Assembly: GCA_023410875.1 (NCBI GenBank) | Contig: JAEYPH010000058.1 | Span: 38,305 to 102,304, forward strand | Source: Bacillota bacterium | Lineage (GTDB): Bacteria > Bacillota > Clostridia > Christensenellales > UMGS416 | Reading direction: 5' to 3' | Length of the DNA stretch: 64,000 nt | Shown here: piece after piece, positions 7,663 to 16,144 of the stretch | How the letters are laid out: the number at the start of each line of letters is the position of its first letter | How positions within the stretch are numbered: position 1 is the stretch's first letter | Translations under genes and position numbers: made by a program | Notes under the pieces: model-generated | Told to the model about the DNA's origin: nothing | Database searches by the model: none | What the model saw: the letters and a program-made list of their open reading frames with translations, nothing else

Positions 7663-9765
7663 TTATACCAGCGCGGTTTCCTCCAGCACGAACTTGCGGC
7701 GGTCGGCGTATTCCTGACGCTTGCCGCGGTTGTAGTTCTGCACCGGTCGCAGATAACCGGTCACGCGGCTCCACACCTCGGTTTCGGCGTTGCAGTGGGG
7801 GCACGTGAAGTGCTCGCCGGCGATGTAGCCGTGGGTGTTGCAGATGGAGAACGTCGGCGTGATGGACACGTAGGGCAGCTTGTAGTTGGTAAAGATCTTG
7901 CGGATCAGGTTCTTGCACACCTCGATGTCGCTGATCTTCTCACCCAGGTACAGGTGCAGCACGGTGCCGCCGGTGTAGCCGCTCTGCAGCTCATCCTGCA
8001 GGTCCAGCGTCTCGAAAATGTCGTCGGTATAGCCCACGGGCAGCTGTGTGGAGTTGGTGTAATAGGGCGCTTCCTCGGTGCCGGCGGTGATGATGTCCGG
8101 GTAGCGCTTCTTATCGGCCATGGCCAGGCGGAAGCTGGTCCCCTCGGCGGGCGTGGCCTCCAGGTTGTAGAAGTTGCCGGTCTGCTCCTGAATCTCCATG
8201 AGCAGGCTGCGCATGTATTCCATCATGCGCCGGGCGAAATCCTGACCCTCGGACGTGGTGATGTCGCGGCCCAGGAAGTTCAGCAACGCCTCGTTCATAC
8301 CCACGATGCCGATGGTGTTGAAGTGGTTGTACCAATAACGGCCGGTGCGGGCCTTGATGTCCCTCAAGTAATGCGCGGAGTACGGGTATAAGTTCTTATC
8401 GGTCTGGTCCTCCACGATCTTGCGCTTGATCTCCAGCGACGATTTGGCCAGCTGGATGAGCCGCCACAGCCGGCTCTTGAACTCGCTCTCGGTGCGGCTT
8501 AAGTAGCCCACGCGGGGCAGGTTGATCGTGACGACGCCGATGGAGCCGGTCATGGGGTTGCTGCCAAAGAGGCCTCCGCCGCGCTTGCGCAGCTCGGTGG
8601 TGTCCAGGCGCAGGCGGCAGCACATGGAAACGGCGTCTTCGGGGGACAGGTCGCTGTTGATGTAATTGGAGAAATACGGAATGCCGTATTTGCACGTGAT
8701 CTCCATGAAGCGGTTGACCACGGGGCTGTCCCAATCGAAATCGCGGGTCACGTTGATCGTGGGGATCGGGAACGTGAACACGCGGCCCTTGCTGTCGCCT
8801 TCCAGCATGACGTCGCAGAACGCCTGATTGAACAGGTCCATCTCCTCCTGAAAGTCGCCGTACACGGCGTCCATGTATTCCCCGCCGATGACGACGGCCT
8901 CGTTCTTGAGCGTGTGGGGCACGACGATGTCGAAGGTCAGGTTGGAGAACGGGCACTGGAAGCCCACACGGGTGGGCACGTTGATGTTGAACACGAACTC
9001 CTGCAGCGCCTGCTTGACCTGCCAGTAGGTCAGGTGGTCGCGGCGGATGAAGGGCGCGCAGTAGGTGTCGATGCTGCTCCACGCCTGAGCCCCGGCGGTC
9101 TCGCCCTGGGTCGTGAAGGTGGAATTGACGATCTGGCCCAAGAAGGACCGCAGGTGCTTGGCCGGGGAGCTCTCCACCTTGCCGGGCACGCCGCCGAAAC
9201 CCTCACGCAGCAGCTGGCGCAGGTCCCATCCGGCGCAATAGGGGCCGAAGAAACCCAGATCGTGCAGATGGATGTCGCCGTTGACGTGGGCGTCGCGGAT
9301 GTCCTCGGGGTAGATCTCGTGCAGCCAATACTGCTTGGTGAAGGCCTCGCGCACGTAGTTGTTGAGGCCGTTGATGCTGCGGCCGGTGTTGGCGTTCTCC
9401 TGAATGTGCCAATCCTTGTCCTGCAGATAATCGGAGAACATGTTGATCGTAGCGCCGATGAGGGCGTTGGCCTCGCGGGCGCCCTTGCGCTTCTCGCGAT
9501 AGAGGATGAACGCCTTGGCCGTGCGGGCGTGGCCGTTCTCGATGAGCACCTTTTCCACAGCGTCCTGTATCTGTTCAACCTCGGCCACACCGTCGGTGTG
9601 CCGCAGCGTAAGGATGTCCACAACCTGATCGGCCAGCGCTTCGGCCCGGGAATAATCGTTGCCCCCCACGGCCGTGGCCGCCTTGAAGATGGCCCAAGTG
9701 ATCTTCTCCTTCTTAAAGGGCTCAAAGGAACCGTTGCGCTTGCGGATCTTCGTAATCACAGCCAT
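7663..9765 (-). CDS. nrdD: anaerobic ribonucleoside-triphosphate reductase (class III)
   Basis: Makes deoxyribonucleoside triphosphates without oxygen using a glycyl radical. The 700-residue product has an N-terminal ATP-cone (about 1-95), the large reductase barrel, a zinc-site region CNTHGYIAGEHFTCPHC and the radical loop RVTGY near the C-terminus, with the radical glycine at about residue 670. The ATG at 9765 matches the family N-terminus, but GGAGG sits only two bases before it; the GTG two codons downstream has ideal 8-nt spacing and may be the real initiator. An upstream in-frame start at 9843 lies before the promoter -10. Regulation by NrdR is suggested by boxes around the promoter. 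Confidence 0.96.
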   Translation of the reverse strand: MAVITKIRKRNGSFEPFKKEKITWAIFKAATAVGGNDYSRAEALADQVVDILTLRHTDGVAEVEQIQDAVEKVLIENGHARTAKAFILYREKRKGAREANALIGATINMFSDYLQDKDWHIQENANTGRSINGLNNYVREAFTKQYWLHEIYPEDIRDAHVNGDIHLHDLGFFGPYCAGWDLRQLLREGFGGVPGKVESSPAKHLRSFLGQIVNSTFTTQGETAGAQAWSSIDTYCAPFIRRDHLTYWQVKQALQEFVFNINVPTRVGFQCPFSNLTFDIVVPHTLKNEAVVIGGEYMDAVYGDFQEEMDLFNQAFCDVMLEGDSKGRVFTFPIPTINVTRDFDWDSPVVNRFMEITCKYGIPYFSNYINSDLSPEDAVSMCCRLRLDTTELRKRGGGLFGSNPMTGSIGVVTINLPRVGYLSRTESEFKSRLWRLIQLAKSSLEIKRKIVEDQTDKNLYPYSAHYLRDIKARTGRYWYNHFNTIGIVGMNEALLNFLGRDITTSEGQDFARRMMEYMRSLLMEIQEQTGNFYNLEATPAEGTSFRLAMADKKRYPDIITAGTEEAPYYTNSTQLPVGYTDDIFETLDLQDELQSGYTGGTVLHLYLGEKISDIEVCKNLIRKIFTNYKLPYVSITPTFSICNTHGYIAGEHFTCPHCNAETEVWSRVTGYLRPVQNYNRGKRQEYADRRKFVLEETALV

Positions 9766-9794
9766 TTCCTCCAGATGTGAAAATCTAGCGCGCT

Positions 9795-9842
9795 GCACTA
9801 GATGTTGTGGTGTTATTATATTCCATCCACTAAAGACGGGCA
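9795..9842 (-). promoter_or_regulatory. probable NrdR boxes at the nrdD promoter
   Basis: On the minus strand 9810-9795 reads CCACAACATCTAGTGC. It matches every core position of the NrdR box (CwA-n-AT-n-TwG) and 13 of 16 consensus positions. A second, half-conserved site (right half TTTAGTGG) is centred 32 bp upstream at 9842-9827, overlapping the -35. Paired boxes about three helical turns apart are the normal NrdR layout. No nrdR gene is in the window. Confidence 0.5.
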
Positions 9843-9843
9843 A
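9815..9843 (-). promoter_or_regulatory. sigma-A promoter of nrdD-nrdG
   Basis: TTGCCC (9843-9838), 17-nt spacer and an exact TATAAT (9820-9815) on the minus strand, about 50 nt before the nrdD start. The probable NrdR boxes flank the -10. Confidence 0.65.
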
Positions 9844-9984
9844 TAGGTAGGAGCACCGGCTTTTTGCCCACTTTTTCGAGTTCTTTCGTCATGGTGGAAA
9901 TCGGGTGGCGCAAAATTCTGTCGCAGCTCGCCGGCTCATTTGAACCAAGGATGTATAAAGATGAAACAAGACGGTATATAAAGT

Positions 9985-10016
9985 CCACCCGCAGGCGACT
10001 GACCGCCTGCGGGTGG
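9985..10016 (-). terminator. strong hairpin, likely terminator of the membrane-protein gene
   Basis: A perfect 13-bp stem (CCACCCGCAGGCG with CGCCTGCGGGTGG) and 6-nt loop lies about 80 nt past the stop of the 10098-10595 gene. On the minus strand it is followed by ACTTTATATA, not a clean T-run. Apart from this hairpin and the nrdD promoter, I see nothing else in the 9766-10097 gap. Confidence 0.55.
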
Positions 10017-10097
10017 CGCAATATGATCATAGAAGTCAGGATACCCACTGCCGTTCGTCATCGCCAGCGAATCGGCGGGAGAAATGACAACAAACGC

Positions 10098-10595
10098 CTA
10101 GTGCACAACACCCTGCAACACAAACGCGATGACGGCCACGGTGGCATAGGCAAACATGAGCCAGGTGCCGCTGCGGAAGTGATGCTGCTGCACGACCAGC
10201 AGATGGTCCAGATCGTTGACGCGGTCGATGTAAAGGTTGGCCATGGCCTCGCTGGCCTGGGCGTCCTCCTGGCGGGCGGCCTTGAGCAGCGCGTTGACGT
10301 CGGCTCGCATAAAGCCCTTGCGGGATGCCGTCAGCAGCAGGAACACCGTGCCCGCCACAAAGCATGCCTCGGCCACGCAGGCCAGTATGGCACCCACGGT
10401 GATGCCGCCGCCGTCGCCGCCCAGCACATAGACGAAGAAATACCACCCGAACACCAGCGCCGTCAGTACCAGCACTGGCAGGATGCCCAGCGCCTGGGCG
10501 CGGTTCTTCTCCACAGCCTCCAGGCGGATCTTGTATTCATCCAATATGGCGGTGAAGAACATGCGGTTCTTGGCGACAGCGTCTACCTCGTTCAT
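10098..10595 (-). CDS. hypothetical membrane protein, three transmembrane segments
   Basis: Not recognised. The 165-residue product has a soluble N-terminal helix (about 1-30), hydrophobic segments at about 35-55 (GILPVLVLTALVFGWYFFVY) and 65-85 (VGAILACVAEACFVAGTVFL), a charged middle helix, and a last hydrophobic segment near the C-terminus (WLMFAYATVAVIAFVLQGVV). No enzymatic motif is visible. The ATG at 10595 has GGAGGA 5 nt upstream; the longer frame to 10637 starts inside the -10 region. It stands alone between two hairpin terminators with its own TATAAT at 10641-10636. Confidence 0.75.
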   Translation of the reverse strand: MNEVDAVAKNRMFFTAILDEYKIRLEAVEKNRAQALGILPVLVLTALVFGWYFFVYVLGGDGGGITVGAILACVAEACFVAGTVFLLLTASRKGFMRADVNALLKAARQEDAQASEAMANLYIDRVNDLDHLLVVQQHHFRSGTWLMFAYATVAVIAFVLQGVVH

Positions 10596-10653
10596 CGTCT
10601 TCCTCCGTGCTTTGGTAATCCTAAGTGTTTTGATCATTATACCAAATGTAGGA

Positions 10654-10698
10654 GCAGAAAAACAGACCGCTCGCCGGCGAGTTGCCGGCGAGCGGTCT
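10654..10698 (-). terminator. intrinsic terminator downstream of the rhamnosidase
   Basis: A perfect 15-bp stem (10664-10678 with 10684-10698, core CGCTCGCCGGC) with a 5-nt loop, followed on the minus strand by GTTTTTCTGC. It lies beyond the repeat that follows the GH78 gene and just upstream of the next gene's promoter. Confidence 0.75.
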
Positions 10699-10714
10699 AT
10701 ACCTAAGGGCCTTA

Positions 10715-10829
10715 CTTGGCTTCCCCTGGAGGGGAAGCTGTCACCGAAGGTGACTGATGAGGTGTTACGTCAAGCAGGCACAAACCACCTCATCCGGCGC
10801 TACGCGCCACCTCCCCTCAAGGGAAAGGC
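10715..10829. repeat. hairpin repeat family C, copy 1
   Basis: Non-coding block of nested hairpins: TTCCCCTGGAGGGGAA, CACCGAAGGTG, a CCTCATCCGG-type segment and CCTCCCCTCAAGGG. It has the pattern of repeats scattered between genes in many gut Clostridia (established as a general observation; no search was run). It directly follows the GH78 stop codon at 10833. A related block with two inverted arms is at 28972-29095. Confidence 0.6.
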
Positions 10830-10832
10830 AAA

Positions 10833-13505
10833 CTACTCCTTATCTTGGAGTGTGTACTCAAATCGGTAGCTGCCACTGCCCACGCGCAAGCTCACGCCCT
10901 CGTCCTCGCGCTGGACGTCACACACGCCCTCGGCCTGGGAGAGCTTGACGCCGCTCTCGGTAACGGCGCCCTTGCTCGCGCCCGGCAGCATAACGGTGGC
11001 GCCGGCGTTGTCCGGCACCCGCAGGTCCAGCCGGAAGAGGCCGTCGGCCAGCTTCCACGCCACGGACACCTCGCCAAAGAGCGTCATCAGGCTGCCGCTG
11101 GCCTCGGAAAAACCGGGGCCGGGCTGCGGGGCCACGTTCGTGTTGGCAAAGCCGGGGCGGGACGGATCCGGCGCGATGCCCAGAATGTCCCGGTACAGCC
11201 AGTCGCCGATGGCGCCGTAGGCGTAGTGGTTGTAAGAATTCATGCCCGGCGACCAGAAGCTGCCGTCGGGCTTGATGCCATCCCAGTGCTCCCACATCGT
11301 CGTGGCGCCGCGGGTTACGGGATACAGCCACGAGGGATAATCCTTCTGCAGAGCCAGCTCGCAGGCGGTTTCGTGCAGGCCGTTGTCGCTCAGCGCGTGG
11401 CACAGATAGGGCGTGCCCACAAAGCCGGTCATCAGATGGTTCTTGCTCTCCTGCAGCAGCGCCTGCAGCATGCGCACGGCGCGCTTGCGGGAGGGCTTGT
11501 CCAGCAGGTCGAAATGCAAACCCAGCACCTGGGCGGTCTGCGTGGGGCAGGCCAGGCGGCCGCTGGGCGTCACAAATTCGTCGCGGAAGGCGCGGCGCAC
11601 CTTGCGGTACAGCTTGTCGTATTCGTCGGCGTCGTCCTCATAGCCCAGTATGTTGGCGGCTTGGGCGGTCAAGCGCGTGGACAGCGCGTAGTAGGCCGTG
11701 GCGATCAGGTCGCGGCTGGTGGCGCCGATGCAGTTGCTGTCGCTGTTGGGGGCGTCCAGCGCCAGCCAGTCGCCGAAGTGGAAGCCGGTATTCCACAAAG
11801 CCTCGTCTGTGCCTTGCGCGCGGATATACTCGACCCAGCCCTTCATCATCGGGTAGCTTTCTTCCAGCGCGCGCCGGTCGCCGTAATACTCATAGACCGT
11901 CCACGGGCACACGGTGGCGGCGTCGCCCCAGGCGGCGGAGGAATGGCCGCCGAACTCATCGCCGCCCAGCATGTTGGGGATCACAAAGGGAATGCCGCCG
12001 TTTTCCAACTGGTCGGCGGCCATGTCCCGCAGCCACTTGGTGTAAAACGGTGCGGTCATGAAGTTATAGCTGGCCGTTGAGATGAAAACCTGGGCGTCGC
12101 CGGTCCAGCCCAAGCGCTCGTCGCGCTGGGGGCAGTCGGTGGGCACATCCACGAAGTTGCCCTTCTGGCCCCACACGATGTTGTGCTGCAGCTGGTTGAC
12201 CAACTCGTCGTTGCACGAGAAGCGCCCGGTGGGCTCCATGTCCGAATGCACGACGACGCCGGTGAAATCTTCGACGGAGGGCTCTCCCGGCCACTGCTCG
12301 ATGTGCACATACTGGAAGCCCATGAACGTGAACATGGGCTGGAAAATCTCGTCGCCGTCGCCCCGGAGCGTGTAGACCACACGCTGCTCGGCGTCTCGCA
12401 GGTTGTCGGTGTAGACGTTGCCCTCGCGGTCCAGCACCTCGAAACAGCGCAGTGACACGCGATCACCGGCGTTGCCGCGCACGCGCAGGCGGATGTGGCC
12501 CACCATGTTCTGGCCCATGTCCAGCACCGCTTCGCCGGCTGGGGTCTTGAGCAGGCGCTTGGGGCGCAGCTCCTGTATGGCGCGCACCGGCAAACCGTCC
12601 TGCGCCACGACCACGCCGCGGCCGCCCTCGGCGCTCACCAGCACATCGCGCCAGTCCCCTGCCTCGCAGTTGGGCTGGCTCCAGCGCGGCACCTCGGCGC
12701 GGGCGTCGTAGCGCTCGCCATCGTAGATTTCCGAGAACAGCAGCGGGCCGTCGCAGGCCTTCCACTCGGAGCCCGTCGTGAGCACCTGCTCGCGGCCATC
12801 CTCATAGAGGATGTGCAGCTGCGCCAGCAGCTCCCGCGGGGGCCGTTGGCTTAAGTCCTTCCTTTCCCAGCCCAAACGTCCGCGATACCAGCCGTTGGCC
12901 AGCATGGCGCCGATGGCGTTTCCGTCGTCGCGCAGCAGCGCCGTCACGTCGTAGGCCTGATACTGTATGCGCTTGCGATACACGGTCCAACCCGGCGTGA
13001 AAAGGTCCTCGCTGACCGGCTGCCCGTTGATCCACAGGCGGTACATGCCCTTGGCCGTGGCGTAGACGCGAGCGCGGCGCACGGGGCCGTCCACATGGAA
13101 TTCGCGGCGCAGAAGCGGGCATGCCTCCGCTGACGGGTCCGCGTCGGCGCTGATCCACCGGGCCTTCCAGCCCTCGTTCATCAGGCCGGTCTCAAACCAT
13201 GCCTCCTCGCCGAAGCCGTCGCTGCGGCCGGCGGCGTCCCAGGCCTGCACGCGCCAGAAATAGCGGGTGCGGGGGCGCAGCGCCTCGCCTTCATAGGCCA
13301 CATGGGTGCACTGGGCGCCTTCGCGCTCGCCGCTATCCCAGCAGGGGTTCTCAAAACGAGGGTTGTCGGCCACCTGCAGCCGCCACATGCTCTGGCGCGC
13401 GCCGCGCTCGCCGCCGCCCTGCAGCTTCCAATAGAACCGGGGCGCCTGGACGTCCAGCCCCAGCGGGTTAACGCGGTACTCACAGCGAAGATCGTAGGGA
13501 CGCAT
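10833..13505 (-). CDS. alpha-L-rhamnosidase, GH78 family
   Basis: Releases terminal alpha-L-rhamnose from plant glycosides and pectic or bacterial polysaccharides. The 890-residue product has the GH78 order: an N-terminal beta-sandwich (RVNPLGLDVQAPRFYWKLQ), a second sandwich with SEIYDGERYDARAE, the (alpha/alpha)6 barrel with the catalytic-region signature DCPQRDERLGWTGDAQVF, and a C-terminal beta-sheet domain. No signal peptide is present, so it is probably cytoplasmic and acts on imported oligosaccharides. The ATG at 13505 has AGGA with 8-nt spacing; the ATG two codons earlier sits too close. No transporter or rhamnose catabolic gene is adjacent. Confidence 0.94.
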   Translation of the reverse strand: MRPYDLRCEYRVNPLGLDVQAPRFYWKLQGGGERGARQSMWRLQVADNPRFENPCWDSGEREGAQCTHVAYEGEALRPRTRYFWRVQAWDAAGRSDGFGEEAWFETGLMNEGWKARWISADADPSAEACPLLRREFHVDGPVRRARVYATAKGMYRLWINGQPVSEDLFTPGWTVYRKRIQYQAYDVTALLRDDGNAIGAMLANGWYRGRLGWERKDLSQRPPRELLAQLHILYEDGREQVLTTGSEWKACDGPLLFSEIYDGERYDARAEVPRWSQPNCEAGDWRDVLVSAEGGRGVVVAQDGLPVRAIQELRPKRLLKTPAGEAVLDMGQNMVGHIRLRVRGNAGDRVSLRCFEVLDREGNVYTDNLRDAEQRVVYTLRGDGDEIFQPMFTFMGFQYVHIEQWPGEPSVEDFTGVVVHSDMEPTGRFSCNDELVNQLQHNIVWGQKGNFVDVPTDCPQRDERLGWTGDAQVFISTASYNFMTAPFYTKWLRDMAADQLENGGIPFVIPNMLGGDEFGGHSSAAWGDAATVCPWTVYEYYGDRRALEESYPMMKGWVEYIRAQGTDEALWNTGFHFGDWLALDAPNSDSNCIGATSRDLIATAYYALSTRLTAQAANILGYEDDADEYDKLYRKVRRAFRDEFVTPSGRLACPTQTAQVLGLHFDLLDKPSRKRAVRMLQALLQESKNHLMTGFVGTPYLCHALSDNGLHETACELALQKDYPSWLYPVTRGATTMWEHWDGIKPDGSFWSPGMNSYNHYAYGAIGDWLYRDILGIAPDPSRPGFANTNVAPQPGPGFSEASGSLMTLFGEVSVAWKLADGLFRLDLRVPDNAGATVMLPGASKGAVTESGVKLSQAEGVCDVQREDEGVSLRVGSGSYRFEYTLQDKE

Positions 13506-13564
13506 GGTCATCTTCCTTTCTATGGTTCGTAAGGCACAAATTCTCTGTACCAATATTGATATGA

Positions 13565-13593
13565 ATTATAAACACAATATACAAACAAGACAA
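13565..13593 (-). promoter_or_regulatory. promoter of the rhamnosidase gene
   Basis: TTGTCT (13593-13588), 17-nt spacer, exact TATAAT (13570-13565) on the minus strand. The surrounding 13510-13620 stretch is clearly more A+T-rich than its neighbours, as expected for a promoter region. Confidence 0.65.
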
Positions 13594-13661
13594 CGAGCGG
13601 GGAAAAAGCAGAGCAAGAAATGCAAAACGGGTGCGGTTGACTGGTGTTATTCGGCACCTTC

Positions 13662-13967
13662 CTGTCGTTCTGAGGCCGCAACGGCCGAAGAATCCCCTGA
13701 GTGTAACGACTCTTTCTCAGGGGATTCCTCGCTGCGCTCGGAATGACAGAACAAGCTTTATGGAGACATTCGGTTCCTGTCATTCTGAGGCCGCAAGGCC
13801 GAAGAAACAACGGCGTTCTCTCGGGAGATTCCTCGCTGCGCTTCGGAATGACAGGGCAGGGTGCAGCGCGACCCCTTTCTGTCATTCTGAGGCCGCATGC
13901 GACCGAAGAATCCCCTGAGAACAACGGCGTTCTCTCGGGGGATTCTTCACTGCGTTCAGAATGACAG
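13662..13967. repeat. three tandem copies of an 80-90 bp palindromic repeat
   Basis: Copies at 13662-13748, 13777-13854 and 13879-13967. Each begins CTGTCATTCTGAGGCCGCA, passes through an inner GAATCCCCTGAG / CTCAGGGGATTC type pairing and ends GCTGCGCTCGGAATGACAG, so each unit folds on itself. The ends CTGTCATTCTGA and TCxGAATGACAG are near-perfect inverted repeats. This is the familiar interspersed palindrome seen in many Firmicute genomes. It fills most of the 13506-13982 gap between the rhamnosidase promoter and the htrA 3' end. Short reading frames across it are not genes. Confidence 0.85.
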
Positions 13968-13982
13968 CGACGTTCGTTTCTT

Positions 13983-15065
13983 TTATTCGACCGGTTTACT
14001 CCCCAGTATCACGACCGCAGAGTTGGCCTGGCCGTCGCGCTCATATTCCAGGGGCACCTGCTGGCCGGGCTTGCGCTCATACACAGCCTGGCGCAGGCCC
14101 AGCACCGTGGTCAGCGGTTTGCCGTCTACAGCGGTCAGCAGGTCGCCCTTGCGGATGCCGGCGGCGGCTCCGGGCCCCTCGGCGTCCACGTTGATGACCA
14201 GTATGCCGCGATCCACAGTGGCCTCGTTGTAGTAGCGGGCGATCTCGGCGTCAATCGTGTAAAGGCCCAGATAGGGTGTCGTATAGCCGCCGTCGGCCTC
14301 GATCATCTGCACGATGGGCCGGGCGATCTCGATGGGGATCGCAAAGCCGATGCCCTCGGCTTCGGTTACTTTGAGTGTGTTGATGCCCACGATCTGGCCC
14401 CGCAGGTCGCACAGCGGGCCGCCGGAATTGCCGGGATTGATGGGCGCGTCGGTCTGTATGAGCTCTTCCATGAAGCTTAGGCCCGCGTCGGTGGGCACTT
14501 TGAGCGTGCGCCGCAGCGCCGACACGATGCCGCTGGTCACCGTGTGCTGGAAGTTCATCGTCAGCGGCGTGCCGATGGCGATCACGGTGTCGCCGACCCG
14601 CAGGTTCTGCGAGTTGCCCATCTCGGCGGCGGGATAAGGCCCTCCCTCGCATTTGACCACAGCCAAGTCCAAAGCGCTGTCGCTCCACACGGTCTTGCCG
14701 GGGCGGCGGTTGCCGTCGTTGGTCACCACGTCGATCTGCGTGGCGTTGCCGGCCACATGGTTGTTGGTCAGGATGTATCCCCGGGCATCCACGAACACGC
14801 CGGTGCCCAGGCCCTCCACGGTCTTGCCGCCCATGTCGGCGGGCTGCACGGCCTTCACCGCCAAGCCCACGACCGCCGGGGACACGCGTTCCACAACATC
14901 GGCCAGCGGGGTATTGTCATTCTGGGGCGTCAGCACGCCCACGGGCTTGGGCCCCGCAGATTCGGTGGGCGCGGGGCTGGTTACGCCGGGCACGATGGGC
15001 GAAGGCGCGCAGGAAGTCAGCAGAATCAGGCACAGTAAGACGACAAGAACCGATTTTTTTCTCAA
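13983..15065 (-). CDS. HtrA/DegP-like serine protease lipoprotein (S1C) with PDZ domain
   Basis: Surface quality-control protease. The 360-residue product starts with a lipoprotein signal (LILLTSC, lipidated Cys 19) rather than the usual single membrane anchor, then a Pro/Ser/Thr-rich linker to about residue 50. The trypsin-like domain has the complete triad: His 103 (TNNHVAG), Asp 133 (SALDLAVVK) and Ser 214 (NPGNSGGPL). One PDZ domain covers about residues 265-350. The start is TTG at 15065 with AGAGG 8 nt upstream. It seems monocistronic; a two-component partner is absent. Confidence 0.93.
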   Translation of the reverse strand: MRKKSVLVVLLCLILLTSCAPSPIVPGVTSPAPTESAGPKPVGVLTPQNDNTPLADVVERVSPAVVGLAVKAVQPADMGGKTVEGLGTGVFVDARGYILTNNHVAGNATQIDVVTNDGNRRPGKTVWSDSALDLAVVKCEGGPYPAAEMGNSQNLRVGDTVIAIGTPLTMNFQHTVTSGIVSALRRTLKVPTDAGLSFMEELIQTDAPINPGNSGGPLCDLRGQIVGINTLKVTEAEGIGFAIPIEIARPIVQMIEADGGYTTPYLGLYTIDAEIARYYNEATVDRGILVINVDAEGPGAAAGIRKGDLLTAVDGKPLTTVLGLRQAVYERKPGQQVPLEYERDGQANSAVVILGSKPVE

Positions 15066-15191
15066 AGCAACCGCCTCTTTCTTTCGATGCCATTATTGTG
15101 TTCCTGGCAGGAAAGCAAGAAGCATGTAAGTTATGGAAGGCAATGGCCGATTACGAATCGACGATCGGTTCATTTATCCGATGTATCGGGC

Positions 15192-16115
15192 CTAATTGGG
15201 CGTCAAGACCGTATCAAAAAAATCCAAAATGTCCCGCGTGACTTCGTCGCGGCAGGTGTCGTTGAGCAGCTCGTGGCGCGCGTCTTCGTACACGTGGCAT
15301 GTGACCGCCAGGCCCGCGCGCTCATATTGACGGCGCAGCTCCCGCGCCGCCGCGCCGTATTCGCCGGCGGGGTCGCACGAGCCGGACAACAGCAGCACCG
15401 GCACGGCCCGGGGCATGCGCGCCACCTGGTCGGCCCGCAGCGTGCGCAGCAGCGCCTGGGCCACATCACGGAACAGCGACGCCGTGCACACAAAGCCGCA
15501 GTCGGGGTCGTCCACATAGGCCTGCGTCTCGGCCCTGTCGCGGCTGAGCCAGCCGAAGGTCGGGCGCTCCGCCCGGAAGGGCTTATGCCAGACGCCAAAC
15601 ACCATATCGTCCAGCAGCTTGGAAGGCGTGGCAGGCCCTTGCAGCGCGCACATGAGGCCCGTGAGCAAGGGCGCCATGTCCCGCCGGATGGGCTTGTCCA
15701 CGGTGACGCCGGACAGCGCCGCCGCGCGGAAGCTCTCTCCGAAACCCTGCAGCATCAGCCGGGCGAAGATGGAACCCATGGAATGGCCCAACAGCAGCAC
15801 CGGCCTGTCATAACGCGTCTGCGCCCAGCGGGTCAGCTGCTGCAGATCTCCCAGCACGGTTTGCCAGCCGGCTTTCGCTGCGAAAAAGCCCTTGGCCGCG
15901 CCGGCGGCGGTGCGCCCGTGGCCGCGCAGGTCCATGGCCACGGCGGCAAACCCGCGGTCACCCAGCGCCTGGGCGAAGCGACCATAGCGCGCGGCGTGCT
16001 CGGCCATGCCGTGCACGATGAGCACCACTGCGCGGGGGTTGTCCACCGGCCACTCATAGCAGGCCAGCGACCGCCCGTCGGCGGAAAGCATACGGAAATC
16101 CACTCGGTCAGCCAT
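15192..16115 (-). CDS. alpha/beta hydrolase, monoacylglycerol-lipase-like (S33)
   Basis: A 307-residue cytoplasmic alpha/beta-hydrolase of the Hydrolase_4 type. It shows the oxyanion-region HGMAEHAARY, the nucleophile elbow GHSMGS, the acid residue in GSCDPAGEYG and the catalytic His in DARHELLND. This arrangement is typical of bacterial monoacylglycerol lipases and lysophospholipases; substrate cannot be told. GAGG lies 7 nt before the ATG at 16115. It is 29 nt downstream of the adenylyltransferase-acetyltransferase fusion and could share its transcript. Confidence 0.88.
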   Translation of the reverse strand: MADRVDFRMLSADGRSLACYEWPVDNPRAVVLIVHGMAEHAARYGRFAQALGDRGFAAVAMDLRGHGRTAAGAAKGFFAAKAGWQTVLGDLQQLTRWAQTRYDRPVLLLGHSMGSIFARLMLQGFGESFRAAALSGVTVDKPIRRDMAPLLTGLMCALQGPATPSKLLDDMVFGVWHKPFRAERPTFGWLSRDRAETQAYVDDPDCGFVCTASLFRDVAQALLRTLRADQVARMPRAVPVLLLSGSCDPAGEYGAAARELRRQYERAGLAVTCHVYEDARHELLNDTCRDEVTRDILDFFDTVLTPN

Positions 16116-16144
16116 GGTTGCACCTCGCTCCCTGGGACCAGTCC

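Noticed and set aside
9830..10048. Minus-strand frame of 72 codons between nrdD and the membrane-protein gene
   Set aside because: It reads through the 13-bp terminator hairpin and the nrdD -35 region; not a plausible gene.
13520..13964. Several frames across 13.5-14.0 kb with Arg/Ser-rich repeated peptides
   Set aside because: They are translations of the tandem palindromic repeats, seen in several frames on both strands.
13662..13967. Possible CRISPR array
   Set aside because: Only three units of 80-90 bp, each palindromic and with variable loops; no short direct repeats with unique spacers and no cas genes.
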